From: Paralcaligenes ureilyticus
GTDB taxonomy: Bacteria; Pseudomonadota; Gammaproteobacteria; Burkholderiales; Burkholderiaceae_B
Length of the DNA: 64,000 bases
Assembly (NCBI RefSeq): GCF_004346225.1
Contig: NZ_SMAJ01000006.1
Location: 1-64,000 of the forward strand
Direction of reading: 5' to 3'
In this document: in pieces, positions 17,855 through 27,008 of the stretch
Layout: the number at the start of each line of letters is the position of its first letter
Numbering within the stretch: the first letter of the stretch is position 1
Made by a program: the position numbers and the translations under genes
Notes under the pieces: model-generated
The model's input: only the letters and a program-made list of their open reading frames with translations
The model's database searches: none
Told to the model about the DNA's origin: nothing

Positions 17855-18820
17855 TCAGTTCAGCACATGGATCGGCTGCCCGCCCGCCCAGGCGGCAACG
17901 GCCTTGACCGCATTCTGATAAAAAGCCTGAAAATTTTCCGGATTGACATACCCCAGATGAGGCGTGAGCAACACATTGTCAAGCCGGCGGATCGGATCAT
18001 CGGCTGCCAGCGGCTCGTCGGGATAAACATCCAGGCCGGCTCCCGCTATTTTCTTTTCTTTCAACAGACGATACAAAACCGCCACATCCACCAACCCGGC
18101 ACGCGACGTGTTCACCAAGTACGCGCTGGCTTTCATGGCCCGCAGCGACTGGGCATCGACCAGGCCGCGAGTGCTCGCGCTCAACACCAGGTGCAGACTG
18201 ACGACATCGGACTGGCTAAACAGCGCATGTTTGTCGACACGGCGCACTCCGGCCTGCGCCGCGCGCTCGTCCGTCAGATGCGGGCTATATGCCAATACAT
18301 TCATGCCAAAGGCCTTGCCCGCCACGGCCACGGCCTGGCCCAGCTTGCCCAAACCCAGCACCCCCAGGGTTTTGCCCGCAACAATGCCCGGCAGCCGGGT
18401 TTGCCACAGCCCCGAACGCATCCCCCGGTCTTCCGCGGCCAGGTTCTTGAACAAACCCAGAATGTGCGCCCAGGCCAATTCCGCCGTGGCGGAAACGGCC
18501 GCAGGACTGCCCGGCGCGCCGCATACGACAACCCCTTGCGCCTTGCATGCCGGCATATCTATGCTTGAATTGCGCATGCCGGTGGTAATCAGCAAACGCA
18601 GACGAGGCAGTTGCTGCAGCAGTTCAGACGGAAACGGAGTGCGCTCGCGCATAGCCACAATAACGTCGAAGCCGGCCAAAGCCGCGGCCCTTTCACGGGG
18701 CGCTTGCGGCAACGTTTCCGTAAACACCGTAAGCTCCGCACCGCTGTCCAGCGATGGCCAATCGGCCAAGTGTTGCGCAACCTTCAGATAATCGTCGAGT
18801 ACCGCTATTTTCATTTTCAT
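17855..18820 (-). CDS. D-2-hydroxyacid dehydrogenase
   Basis: A 321-residue NAD(P)-dependent dehydrogenase. The Rossmann motif GKTLGVLGLGKLGQAVA is followed by the catalytic series: Arg in NTSRAGLVD, Glu in LDVYPDEPL and His in LTPHLGYVNPE. It resembles glycerate/phosphoglycerate-type dehydrogenases, but the substrate is not predictable. ATG at 18820 (MKMKIAVLDDY) is preferred over an upstream non-conserved extension. It is the last gene of the leftward group apaG-mltA-ubiH-like-dsbC. Confidence 0.9.
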   Translation of the reverse strand: MKMKIAVLDDYLKVAQHLADWPSLDSGAELTVFTETLPQAPRERAAALAGFDVIVAMRERTPFPSELLQQLPRLRLLITTGMRNSSIDMPACKAQGVVVCGAPGSPAAVSATAELAWAHILGLFKNLAAEDRGMRSGLWQTRLPGIVAGKTLGVLGLGKLGQAVAVAGKAFGMNVLAYSPHLTDERAAQAGVRRVDKHALFSQSDVVSLHLVLSASTRGLVDAQSLRAMKASAYLVNTSRAGLVDVAVLYRLLKEKKIAGAGLDVYPDEPLAADDPIRRLDNVLLTPHLGYVNPENFQAFYQNAVKAVAAWAGGQPIHVLN

Positions 18821-18839
18821 GGAAATCGCCCGCAATGGG

Positions 18840-19619
18840 TTAGTTCAGACTGTCCAGCTTCTCCCGCAAGGCGTCCAGCGGCAAAGCGCCATTGACGCGA
18901 GTGCCATCTGCAAAAAAGATAGCAGGCGTGCCTTGTATCATCAGCTTTTTACCCAGCGCCAGAATTTGCTTGGTGGGTGTATCGCACTGGGCCTGGGCCG
19001 GGACCTTGCCATTCACCATCCAGTCGGTCCAGGCGCCCGCTTGATCCTTGGCGCACCAGACGTCGCGGGCCTTGATCGCCGAGTCGGGCGTCAGGATTGG
19101 CAACAAAAATGTATAGACCGTGACGTTGTCGATGTCTTTCAAAGTGTGATGCAGCTGCTTGCAATACACACAATTGGGATCCTCAAAAACCGCCATCTTG
19201 TGCGCGCCCGTGCCTTTGACCTGTTTGATGGCCAGATCGAGCGGCAATGACGCAAAAGACACTTTCGAGAGTGCAGCCAGGCGTTCTGAAGTCAGATCGA
19301 CACGGCTCTTCGCGTCGATCAGGGAACCCTGCAGCAAATAGCTGACCTCGGCATCGGTATACACCACGTCCATGCCAATCTGCACTTCATACAAGCCCGG
19401 GAACGGCGTTTCGCGCACGGCCGCCACATCCACCTCCGGGAAGCGGGCGGAAAACGCCTTCTTGATGGCATCCAGCGCACTATTGCCCTGCGAAGCAGGT
19501 ATGGACTCAGCCAGCGGAGCAGGTGCGGCGCTGACGGTTTGCGCCTGTCCAGGGACACCAAAAAGGCCCAGGCCGGCGCATAAAATCGTACCCAGACACA
19601 TCGAGAACCGCTTACTCAT
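18840..19619 (-). CDS. dsbC: DsbC-type disulfide isomerase
   Basis: A 259-residue periplasmic thiol-disulfide isomerase. A signal peptide (1-27) leads to a dimerisation domain (about 45-115), a linker, and a thioredoxin-fold domain with the active site CVYC at 150-153 (AVFEDPNCVYCKQLH). A further cysteine pair (DVWCAKD and QAQCDTP) fits the structural disulfide of DsbC. The cis-proline loop is QGTPAIFF. AGGAG lies five bases before the ATG. It corrects wrong disulfides and is kept reduced by DsbD, which is not in this window. Confidence 0.94.
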   Translation of the reverse strand: MSKRFSMCLGTILCAGLGLFGVPGQAQTVSAAPAPLAESIPASQGNSALDAIKKAFSARFPEVDVAAVRETPFPGLYEVQIGMDVVYTDAEVSYLLQGSLIDAKSRVDLTSERLAALSKVSFASLPLDLAIKQVKGTGAHKMAVFEDPNCVYCKQLHHTLKDIDNVTVYTFLLPILTPDSAIKARDVWCAKDQAGAWTDWMVNGKVPAQAQCDTPTKQILALGKKLMIQGTPAIFFADGTRVNGALPLDALREKLDSLN

Positions 19620-19660
19620 AAAAACTCCTGATTCCTTGCCGGACGCCAGGCCCAAAAGGG

Positions 19661-20833
19661 CTATCGCCCCGAGGCGCCGGCAATCAAAAACCGTTTGATG
19701 AAAGGCAGGCGATCAACGCATTGCATGCCCACATTACGCGCCCACGCGACCGGTGCCGACTGCGCGGAAAACAGGCGATGAAGGCCATCGGTGGCCACGC
19801 GCATGGCCAACACCGGCTCAGCGCGCGCGCGACGATAGCGTTGTAGCACACGATAATCCGCCACACTTCGATAAGCTTCTTTCTCGCCCAGCACACGCAA
19901 CAGTTCCTGCACATCGGCCAGGCCCAGATTCAAGCCTTGACCGGCCAGCGGATGAATCCGGTGCGCCGCATCGCCCACCAGCGCCACACCCGGCGCAATC
20001 ATGGTGCTCTGCTCCAGAAACAAGGGGAAGCCAAACAGCGGGCTGCGCACCTGCAAGTGCCCCAAACGCCCGCCGGTGACGGCTTGCAAACGGGCCTGCA
20101 GATCCCCATTGCGTTGCGGTTCGGGTAGATTCTGCAACGCCTTGGCCAAAGCCTGCGGCATGGACCAGACCATCGACACCTGGTGGCCGTCGGCCGTATC
20201 GGGCATGGGCAAAAGCGCCAGGACGCCATCGGCGGTAAACCATTGCAAAGCGGTTTGCTGATGCGGCAGATCGGACGTCAAATGCACAACCAGGCCGATA
20301 TCGCCGTAAGGCCTGGACCGGGTAGAAATGCCGGCGGCATGGCGCACCGGCGAGCTCGCGCCGTCCGCTCCGATCAACAGATCGGCCGCAAAGCGCTGGC
20401 CCGACTCGGTCACCACGACGCCCGCCTGCCGCTCGTGAAACGACTCGGACTGCCAGCGTATGCCATACACCTGCACAGCCTGCTGCAACACGCGCTCGAG
20501 CTCACTGGATTCGACTATCCAGGCCAGGGTCGTTTGAGCGGCTTGCCATGCCTGCAGTGTGACGCAGCCATTGGCATCGCCGTACACTTCCATACCCTCG
20601 ACCGGCGTCAGGCGCGTTGAATCCAGCATGCTCCAAACGCCCAGATCGGCCAGAAACTGCTGGCTGGCCGCCGAAATGGCGTAAACCCGCGGGCAATACA
20701 CATCGACTTCAGGCGGCGGGGACGCGGGACGCGGCCCAATCAACGTCACGCCAAAGCCACCTCTGGCCAGCCCCAAGGCACAGGCCAACCCAACAATACC
20801 GGCGCCGCAGACGACAACGGACTCTTTGTTCAT
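19661..20833 (-). CDS. UbiH/COQ6-family FAD monooxygenase
   Basis: A 390-residue flavoprotein hydroxylase. The FAD Rossmann motif is VVVCGAGIVGLACALGLARG; the middle DG motif is ADLLIGADGASSPVR; the C-terminal motif is ALVGDAAHRIHPLAGQGLNL. These fit the UbiH/UbiF/VisC family that hydroxylates ubiquinone precursors; which ring position it acts on cannot be told. The ATG overlaps the mltA stop (ATGA), so the genes are coupled. Confidence 0.9.
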   Translation of the reverse strand: MNKESVVVCGAGIVGLACALGLARGGFGVTLIGPRPASPPPEVDVYCPRVYAISAASQQFLADLGVWSMLDSTRLTPVEGMEVYGDANGCVTLQAWQAAQTTLAWIVESSELERVLQQAVQVYGIRWQSESFHERQAGVVVTESGQRFAADLLIGADGASSPVRHAAGISTRSRPYGDIGLVVHLTSDLPHQQTALQWFTADGVLALLPMPDTADGHQVSMVWSMPQALAKALQNLPEPQRNGDLQARLQAVTGGRLGHLQVRSPLFGFPLFLEQSTMIAPGVALVGDAAHRIHPLAGQGLNLGLADVQELLRVLGEKEAYRSVADYRVLQRYRRARAEPVLAMRVATDGLHRLFSAQSAPVAWARNVGMQCVDRLPFIKRFLIAGASGR

Positions 20834-22113
20834 CGCGCCGAGGGAGCTCCCGCCTGTTTGGGCCACAACAGCCACATTTCACCGCGTTGTTTCATGCGCC
20901 CGGCCTGGGCGCCGGCCTCGTCGCCAAAGCCCCAATAAAAATCGGCGCGGCCTGCACCCTTGATAGCAGCCCCAGTGTCTTGCGCAAACACCAGCCGGTC
21001 AAGCGGGCGGGCCGTAGCGGGATAGGTCGTGCTCAAATAAACAGGCGCCCCCAGCGGTACAAAGCTGGTGTCGACGGCAATTGCACGCTGGCCAATCAAG
21101 GCAATGCCATACGCCCCGCGCGGGCCCAGGTCCGCGTCAGACACAGCCTCTTCGCGGAAAAAGACTTCGGCCGGATTGGCATTGAGCATTTCCTGCACGC
21201 GGTCGGGATGCAGCTTGGCCCAGGCCTTGATGTTCTGCATCGACGCCTTTGCCAACGGCATCTGCCCGTGATCGGCCAACCATTTCCCTATCGAGGCATA
21301 GGGCCGGCCGTTGTGGTCGGCATACGCCAGGCGTATTGTTTCGCCCGAAGGCAGCAAGGCGCGCCCCGATCCTTGCACGGTAAGGAAAAAAGCTTCCACG
21401 GGATCATTGACCCAGACAATAACGGGAGGCTGTTTGGCGGACGCGGCGATCTCCGCCCGAGTGTCATAAGGCACGACGCGTTTGCCCACCAGCTTGCCGC
21501 GCACGCGTTTGCCGGCCAGCTCCGGATAAACGGAACCCAGATCGATGGTCAGCAAATCATCAGGCGCCGCGTACAAAGGCCATTGATATTGGCCGCCACG
21601 CGTGCGCGACGCATGCACCAGCGGCTCGTAATAGCCCGTCACGGTATTGACGGCCGGATGGCCCGCGGAATCCAGCACGCGCCAGGGCTGCAAATGATCC
21701 TGCAAAAACCGCCGCACCGACGTCGGATCAGGAGTTGTCACCGAAATACCCGACGAGAGCACCGCGGCACACACCGGCTGCCAGGCACGCGGAGTCGCTC
21801 GCGCCGGCATCGCCAGGGACCCCGACACAGGCCGCATCAGGCCCTTGCAGTTATTGACGAACCCTTTCCAGACATGGGACAAATCGTCGCTTTGCCAGCC
21901 AGGCAGAGCCGCCCAGGTCGTAGGCTGGAACCTGGCGGCCAGCGCACGCGGCGCGGTATCCGGCATGGAGCCGAGGCCGGGCACGCGCAGAGGTTGCTCC
22001 GCAATGCTGGGCGCCGGAGCGGGGCCGGGTGCAGGCGCCTGATTGTGTTCCGGCACGGTGCTGCACGCCGCCAAAAGGGTTAGCAGGAAGGAGGACAGCC
22101 ATATTCTTTTCAT
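20830..22113 (-). CDS. mltA: Membrane-bound lytic transglycosylase A
   Basis: A 427-residue outer-membrane lipoprotein (signal MKRIWLSSFLLTLLAACS, lipobox LAAC) that cleaves peptidoglycan glycan strands with 1,6-anhydro product. It shows the MltA domain with VTGYYEPLVHASRTR and the C-terminal 3D-type fold VDTSFVPLGAPVYLST and LVFAQDTGAAIKGAGRADFY, whose aspartates include the catalytic acid. The long Ala/Pro linker after the lipobox is typical. It lies between apaG and the ubiH-like gene on one strand. Confidence 0.95.
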   Translation of the reverse strand: MKRIWLSSFLLTLLAACSTVPEHNQAPAPGPAPAPSIAEQPLRVPGLGSMPDTAPRALAARFQPTTWAALPGWQSDDLSHVWKGFVNNCKGLMRPVSGSLAMPARATPRAWQPVCAAVLSSGISVTTPDPTSVRRFLQDHLQPWRVLDSAGHPAVNTVTGYYEPLVHASRTRGGQYQWPLYAAPDDLLTIDLGSVYPELAGKRVRGKLVGKRVVPYDTRAEIAASAKQPPVIVWVNDPVEAFFLTVQGSGRALLPSGETIRLAYADHNGRPYASIGKWLADHGQMPLAKASMQNIKAWAKLHPDRVQEMLNANPAEVFFREEAVSDADLGPRGAYGIALIGQRAIAVDTSFVPLGAPVYLSTTYPATARPLDRLVFAQDTGAAIKGAGRADFYWGFGDEAGAQAGRMKQRGEMWLLWPKQAGAPSAR

Positions 22114-22148
22114 GCACTACTTTAAAAATGAGAACATCCGTATACGGA

Positions 22149-22523
22149 TTAATGCAGCGTGCGCGGCATGGCCAGCACAAACTCGTTGATGGGAACTTCG
22201 AAGGGGATGCCATTTTCACCCACGCAATGATAAGCGCCCCGCATCGTCCCGATGGGAGTGGGCAGTGGACAGCCACTGGTGTATTCAAAGGTTTCCCCCG
22301 GACTGAGCAAAGGCTGCTGCCCCACCACGCCCAGGCCGCGAACCTCCTGGACCCGTTGCTGGCCATCGGTAATGATCCAGTGGCGGCTGATAACCTGAGC
22401 CGCATGTTCGCCGCTATTGGTAATACGCACCGTGTAAGCAAACAGGAATTGGTGCTCACTGGGCTCGGACTGCTCGGGCAGATACTGCGGGGTCACGGTA
22501 ATAGTCAGATCGTAAGGTTTCAC
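22149..22523 (-). CDS. apaG: ApaG protein
   Basis: A 124-residue fibronectin-III-like protein: VKPYDLTITVTPQYLPEQS, FAYTVRITNSG, VISRHWIITDG, EVRGLGVVGQQPLLSPGE, YTSGCPLPTPIGTMRGAYH. The GTG at 22523 gives the usual family length; in-frame ATGs further upstream (22550) add residues not seen in the family and have no ribosome binding site. ApaG is linked to magnesium/cobalt tolerance in enterobacteria, but its biochemical role is not settled. It heads the leftward group and is divergent from rpe. Confidence 0.9.
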   Translation of the reverse strand: MKPYDLTITVTPQYLPEQSEPSEHQFLFAYTVRITNSGEHAAQVISRHWIITDGQQRVQEVRGLGVVGQQPLLSPGETFEYTSGCPLPTPIGTMRGAYHCVGENGIPFEVPINEFVLAMPRTLH

Positions 22524-22635
22524 GAGGAGATCCCGAATTAAGCGATTCATCGGTGTAAAAAGGACATTCGACGCCAATCTGTAATAATGGCACATACTCG
22601 ATTCTATTCTCGAACCACGGATTCAGTTGACACCC

Positions 22636-23328
22636 ATGCCTGCCACCCGCATCGCGCCCAGTATCCTGGCGGCCGATTTCGCCCGTCTGGGTGAAGAAGT
22701 CCGCAACGTCGTTGCCGCCGGCGCCGACTGGATACATTTCGACGTCATGGACAACCATTTTGTTCCCAATCTGACGATGGGCCCCATGATATGCGAGGCC
22801 ATACGGCCCTACTCCACGGTGCCCATTGACGTTCATCTGATGGTCGAGCCGGTCGACGCCATTATCCCGCAATTTGCCAAAGCCGGCGCCCACATCATCA
22901 GTTTTCACCCCGAGGCCTCGCGCCACCCCGACCGATCCCTGGCTCTAATCAAAGAACATGGCTGCAAGGCGGGGCTGGTGTTCAGCCCCGCCACGCCGCT
23001 CAACTGGCTGGACTACGTCATGGACAAGCTCGATGTGGTGTTGCTGATGTCCGTCAATCCGGGGTTCGGCGGCCAGCACTTCATTCCGGCAACGCTGGAC
23101 AAGCTGGCTCAGGTGCGGCAAAAAATCGACGCCTGGCGCGACAACGGCGGCCAGGACATTGCCCTCGAGGTCGATGGCGGGGTCAAGGTCGACAACATTG
23201 CCGCCATACGCGCCGCAGGCGCCGACACCTTCGTGGCCGGCTCCGCCATTTTCGGCCAGGCCGATTACAAAGCAGTCATCGCGGCCATGCGCAGCGAAAT
23301 CGTCAAGGCTGAATCCATCTCGGTGTAA
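22636..23328 (+). CDS. rpe: Ribulose-phosphate 3-epimerase
   Basis: A 230-residue TIM-barrel enzyme interconverting ribulose-5-phosphate and xylulose-5-phosphate. Family markers: [32 protein letters not shown] with metal-binding His and Asp, [25 protein letters not shown] and the phosphate-binding [14 protein letters not shown] at 22636 is chosen over a TTG three codons earlier. Transcription starts in the 112-base gap shared with apaG. Confidence 0.95.
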   Translation: MPATRIAPSILAADFARLGEEVRNVVAAGADWIHFDVMDNHFVPNLTMGPMICEAIRPYSTVPIDVHLMVEPVDAIIPQFAKAGAHIISFHPEASRHPDRSLALIKEHGCKAGLVFSPATPLNWLDYVMDKLDVVLLMSVNPGFGGQHFIPATLDKLAQVRQKIDAWRDNGGQDIALEVDGGVKVDNIAAIRAAGADTFVAGSAIFGQADYKAVIAAMRSEIVKAESISV

Positions 23329-23374
23329 CGGCAGGCCTTCGCCACGAGGGCGCTTCTTGTTGTAGCGACAGGCC

Positions 23375-23401
23375 TGTAGCGACAGGCCTTGTGCCTGTCA
23401 T
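23375..23401 (+). repeat. Divergent-stem short hairpin unit
   Basis: A unit with the usual TGTAGC start, CTTGT loop and CAT end but the stem GACAGGC/GCCTGTC, different from the common alleles at several paired positions on both sides. A partial copy (TGTAGCGACAGGCC at 23361) precedes it. It shows that pairing rather than sequence is kept. Confidence 0.8.
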
Positions 23402-23433
23402 CCATGCAAAATATTGCCTTGATTGTGAGGATG

Positions 23434-23519
23434 ATGCCACCCACAAGGGGTGGCGCTACAGGGTGCCGCCACATGATTCACCGTCACGTTTTTGTAGCGG
23501 CAGCCCTTGTGGCTGCCAT
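23434..23519. repeat. Pair of short hairpin units
   Basis: Units at 23434-23460 (minus form, GCCACCC/GGGTGGC) and 23493-23519 (plus form, GGCAGCC/GGCTGCC), 32 bases apart, between rpe and the trp promoter region. Confidence 0.85.
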
Positions 23520-23560
23520 CAATGATGAAACCAACACGTGCGAATTCCCGCCGTCGATGA

Positions 23561-23566
23561 TATAGT
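23561..23566 (+). promoter_or_regulatory. Possible trp -10 element
   Basis: TATAGT about 70 bases before the trp leader peptide, fitting a -10 box for a leader transcript. The -35 position has no good match, so the promoter is tentative. Confidence 0.3.
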
Positions 23567-23634
23567 ATCGCCTATCCAAGCAAAGGCCTACAGGGCCGGC
23601 CAGGCACTAAAACACGCCACACCCAACCAATACC

Positions 23635-23706
23635 ATGACTGCCACTACCTTCTATTACCCTACGCCCAGCGCCTATTGGCGCTGGTGGCGTTTGTGTTCT
23701 GGGTAG
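23635..23706 (+). CDS. trpL: trp operon leader peptide
   Basis: A 23-codon reading frame, MTATTFYYPTPSAYWRWWRL followed by CSG and a stop. Three Trp codons sit at positions 15, 17 and 18. They lie in the right arm of a hairpin (23666-23685, CCAGCGCC/GGCGCTGG), and a rho-independent terminator follows at 23773-23803. This is the classic arrangement for ribosome-mediated attenuation: stalling at Trp codons when charged tRNA-Trp is scarce lets transcription run into trpE. Confidence 0.88.
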   Translation: MTATTFYYPTPSAYWRWWRLCSG

Positions 23707-23772
23707 CGGTAATTCTCGCCCGGCCTTCAAGACTACGTCTTTTTCATGCCGACAGCATTACCTGAAAAACTA

Positions 23773-23803
23773 AGCCCGGAACCTAATTTGGCCGGGCTTT
23801 TTT
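23773..23803 (+). terminator. trp attenuator terminator
   Basis: Stem AGCCCGG/CCGGGCT with an 11-base loop and a run of six T, 67 bases after the trpL stop and 48 before trpE. The stretch GCCCGGCC at 23718-23725 repeats the left arm and could pair with the same right arm GGCCGGGC (23790-23797), giving a competing fold. Confidence 0.85.
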
Positions 23804-23850
23804 GATTCCTGCCCGGCTTGTATGTAAAGCTGCATCACATCGAGACCACT

Positions 23851-25371
23851 ATGACAGAAATCGAATTCCAGGCACTGGCCGCCTTGGGCTACAACCGAAT
23901 CCCGCTCATCGCCGAAACCTACGCCGATCTGGATACGCCGCTGGCGATCTATCTGAAGCTGGCCCATGCCGGACCGGAGGGCGGACGCAATAGCTGCCTG
24001 CTGGAGTCGGTCGTGGGCGGCGAACGCTTCGGGCGCTATTCGTTCATAGGCCTACCGGCCAAGACCGTGATCCGCGCATCGGGCACACTCACCGAGGTGC
24101 TGCATCGGGGCGAGGTCGTGGAAACCCACGAAGGCGACCCGCTGGATTTCATCGAGCGCTACCAGAAGCGGTTCAAGGTAGCCATCCGCCCCGGAATGCC
24201 CCGCTTTGCGGGCGGCCTGGCCGGCTATTTCGGGTATGACACCGTGCGCCATATGGAGCCCCGGCTCGGCCCATCGACCAAGCCCTTTCCAGCCGGGCAG
24301 GAAGGCGGCACGCCGGACATCATGCTGCTGCACATCGACGAGCTCGTCATCGTCGACAATCTGGCGGGGCACACCTACCTGATCGTCTACGCCGACCCGC
24401 ATCAGCCCGAAAGCTACGCCCTGGCCAAACGACGCCTCAAAGAACTGCGCGAAAAACTGCGCACGCCGGTCGTGATCCCGTATGCCTATGCCAGCATGCA
24501 AACCAATATTCGCCGCGACTTCAAAAAAGACGACTACATTGCCGCCGTGCAAAAGGCCAAGGAATACATTGCCGCGGGCGATCTGATGCAAGTCCAGATC
24601 GGCCAGGTCATCGCCAAACCGTTTCGCGACTCCCCCTTGTCGCTGTACCGATCCCTGCGTTCGCTGAACCCATCGCCCTATATGTACTACTGGGATTTCG
24701 ACAATTTCCACGTAGTGGGCTCGTCGCCCGAAATCCTGGTGCGCCAGGAAATCGTCAACCAGGAAGATCGCAAGCAGTGCGAAGTGACCATACGCCCTCT
24801 GGCAGGCACCCGCAAACGCGGCGCCACGCCCGAAGAAGACGCCTTGCTCGCCGAAGAGCTGCTGGCAGACCCCAAAGAGCGCGCCGAACACGTCATGCTG
24901 ATAGACCTGGCGCGCAACGATGTGGGCCGCATCGCCCAGACCGGCTCGGTCAAAGTCACCGACACCATGGCGATCGAGCGCTACTCGCATGTCATGCACC
25001 TGGTCTCCAACGTGAGCGGTACGCTGAACGAGGGCATGAGCAATATCGATGTGCTGCGCGCTACGTTCCCCGCCGGAACGCTCACCGGCGCCCCCAAGGT
25101 GCGAGCCATGGAAATCATCGATGAGCTCGAACCCGTACGGCGCGGCATTTACGGCGGAGCAGCGGGCTACCTGAGCTACGGCGGCGAGATGGATGTGGCG
25201 ATCGCCATACGCACCGGCATCATCAAGGACGGCATGTTGTACGTGCAGGCAGCCGCCGGCATCGTGGCCGATTCCGATCCCGAAAAAGAATGGCTCGAAA
25301 CCGAGGCCAAGGCACGCGCCGTGCTGCGGGCCGCCGAACAAGTTCAGTTTGGTCTGGACGAGCCCATTTGA
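23851..25371 (+). CDS. trpE: Anthranilate synthase component I
   Basis: A 506-residue chorismate-using enzyme that makes anthranilate with ammonia from TrpG. The N-terminal part holds the feedback-type LLESVVGGERFGRYSFIG stretch (the LLES motif binds Trp). The chorismate-binding domain has SPYMYYWDF, VGSSPEILVR, TIRPLAGTRKRG, HVMLIDLARNDVGRI and GTLTGAPKVRAMEIIDELEP. ATG at 23851 has GAG eight bases before it; a TTG frame open to 23818 is not used. First gene of trpEGDC, behind the attenuator. Confidence 0.96.
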   Translation: MTEIEFQALAALGYNRIPLIAETYADLDTPLAIYLKLAHAGPEGGRNSCLLESVVGGERFGRYSFIGLPAKTVIRASGTLTEVLHRGEVVETHEGDPLDFIERYQKRFKVAIRPGMPRFAGGLAGYFGYDTVRHMEPRLGPSTKPFPAGQEGGTPDIMLLHIDELVIVDNLAGHTYLIVYADPHQPESYALAKRRLKELREKLRTPVVIPYAYASMQTNIRRDFKKDDYIAAVQKAKEYIAAGDLMQVQIGQVIAKPFRDSPLSLYRSLRSLNPSPYMYYWDFDNFHVVGSSPEILVRQEIVNQEDRKQCEVTIRPLAGTRKRGATPEEDALLAEELLADPKERAEHVMLIDLARNDVGRIAQTGSVKVTDTMAIERYSHVMHLVSNVSGTLNEGMSNIDVLRATFPAGTLTGAPKVRAMEIIDELEPVRRGIYGGAAGYLSYGGEMDVAIAIRTGIIKDGMLYVQAAAGIVADSDPEKEWLETEAKARAVLRAAEQVQFGLDEPI

Positions 25372-25398
25372 TGCCGCCGGCATCGTCAGGAGAACCAC

Positions 25399-25962
25399 AT
25401 GCTATTGATGCTCGATAATTACGATTCGTTTACCTACAACCTGGTGCAATATTTCGGCGAGCTGGGCGAGGAGGTCAAAGTGATACGCAATGACCAGGCC
25501 ACGGTCGCTGAAATCGCGGCGCTCAAGCCCGGCCGCATCTGCGTCTCGCCCGGCCCCTGCTCACCCGCCGAAGCCGGCATCTCGGTCGAACTGATCCAGT
25601 ACTTTGCCGGCAAAGTGCCGATCCTGGGGGTCTGCCTGGGCCACCAGGCCATAGGCGCCGCCTACGGCGGCAAAATTGTGCGCGCCCAGCACATCATGCA
25701 CGGCAAAACCTCACCGGTTACCCATACCGGCACCGATGTTTTCAAAGACTTGCCTTCACCGTATACCGTCACCCGCTACCACTCCCTAGCCATCGAACGC
25801 GCCAGCCTGCCCGACTGCCTGGAAGTCACGGCGCAAACCGAAGACCATGAAATCATGGGCGTGCGTCACAAAACGCTGCCGGTTTACGGAGTACAGTTTC
25901 ATCCTGAATCCATTCTTAGCGAGCACGGCCACGCGTTGCTGCGCAATTTCTTAACGCTATAA
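25399..25962 (+). CDS. trpG: Anthranilate synthase component II (glutaminase)
   Basis: A 187-residue class I glutamine amidotransferase. Markers: [34 protein letters not shown], the catalytic cysteine in [12 protein letters not shown], and the His-Glu pair in [13 protein letters not shown]. It supplies ammonia to TrpE. It lies 27 bases after trpE with AGGAG before the ATG, and 14 bases before trpD. In related bacteria TrpG may also serve folate synthesis. Confidence 0.96.
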   Translation: MLLMLDNYDSFTYNLVQYFGELGEEVKVIRNDQATVAEIAALKPGRICVSPGPCSPAEAGISVELIQYFAGKVPILGVCLGHQAIGAAYGGKIVRAQHIMHGKTSPVTHTGTDVFKDLPSPYTVTRYHSLAIERASLPDCLEVTAQTEDHEIMGVRHKTLPVYGVQFHPESILSEHGHALLRNFLTL

Positions 25963-25976
25963 CCGGGAACACAACC

Positions 25977-27008
25977 ATGACCATAACTCCTGCCGAAGCG
26001 CTGGCGCGCTGCATTGAACACCGCGAAATTTTCCACGACGAAATGCTGCATCTCACGCGCATGCTGATGCGCGGCGAAATGTCCCCGCAAATTGCCAGCG
26101 CCTTGCTGATGGGCCTGCGCGTCAAAAAAGAAACGGTAGGCGAAATTACCGCCGCCGCTCAGGTCATGCGCGAATTCGCGCTGCCTGTGACGACGCCAGA
26201 CCCGGAAAACCTGCTGGACATGTGCGGCACCGGCGGCGACGGCTCGCACACCTTCAATATTTCCACAGCCGCCATGTTTGTGGCCGCCGCAGCGGGCGTC
26301 AAAATCGCCAAACACGGCAATCGCAGCGCTTCATCGTCTTCGGGCAGTGCCGATGTGCTGGAAGCGCTGGGCGCCCAGATCACGCTAAACCCGGAACAGG
26401 TCGCCCAGGGTATTGCACAGATCGGCATCGGCTTTATGTTCGCCCCGGCCCATCATGGCGCAATGAAGAATGTAGCGGCCGTGCGCAAAGAGCTGGGAGT
26501 TCGAACGATATTCAACATACTTGGCCCCCTCACCAACCCGGCGAGCGCCGCCAATCAGTTGATGGGGGTGTTTCACCCCGATCTGGTCGGCATACAGGTG
26601 CGTGTGCTGCAACGCCTGGGTTCCAAGCACGTGCTTATCGTGCACGGCAAGGACGGTATGGACGAGGCCTCGCTGGGTGCAGCCACCCTGGTCGGAGAAC
26701 TCAAGGATGACAAGGTGCGCGAATACGAAATCCACCCGGAAGATTTCGGCATGTCCATGGTGTCGAACCGTTCCATCAAGGTCAATAATCGCGAGGAGTC
26801 CGCCAAGCTGGTCCTGGAGGCCCTGGGAAACGTTTCGGGCGCGGCTCGTGATATCGTAGCCTTCAATGCCGGCCTGGCCATCTACGCCGGCAACCGGGCC
26901 GACTCCATCCAGGACGGCCTGAAGCTGGCTTTCGAAGCCATTGCCAACGGGTCGGCCCGCGCTAAACTGGACGAGTTCTGCACCTATACACGGAAACTCA
27001 GCGCATGA
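25977..27008 (+). CDS. trpD: Anthranilate phosphoribosyltransferase
   Basis: A 343-residue enzyme joining anthranilate to PRPP. The glycine-rich PRPP loop [45 protein letters not shown], the metal/anthranilate region [21 protein letters not shown] and [14 protein letters not shown] are all present. Its stop overlaps the trpC start. Confidence 0.96.
   Translation: MTITPAEALARCIEHREIFHDEMLHLTRMLMRGEMSPQIASALLMGLRVKKETVGEITAAAQVMREFALPVTTPDPENLLDMCGTGGDGSHTFNISTAAMFVAAAAGVKIAKHGNRSASSSSGSADVLEALGAQITLNPEQVAQGIAQIGIGFMFAPAHHGAMKNVAAVRKELGVRTIFNILGPLTNPASAANQLMGVFHPDLVGIQVRVLQRLGSKHVLIVHGKDGMDEASLGAATLVGELKDDKVREYEIHPEDFGMSMVSNRSIKVNNREESAKLVLEALGNVSGAARDIVAFNAGLAIYAGNRADSIQDGLKLAFEAIANGSARAKLDEFCTYTRKLSA

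Noticed and set aside
20617-22083. 488-codon plus-strand frame over mltA
   Set aside because: Rich in Arg, His and Gly with no domain; a shadow of mltA in GC-rich DNA.
24052-25398. 448-codon minus-strand frame over trpE
   Set aside because: Shadow frame; trpE is unambiguous on the plus strand.
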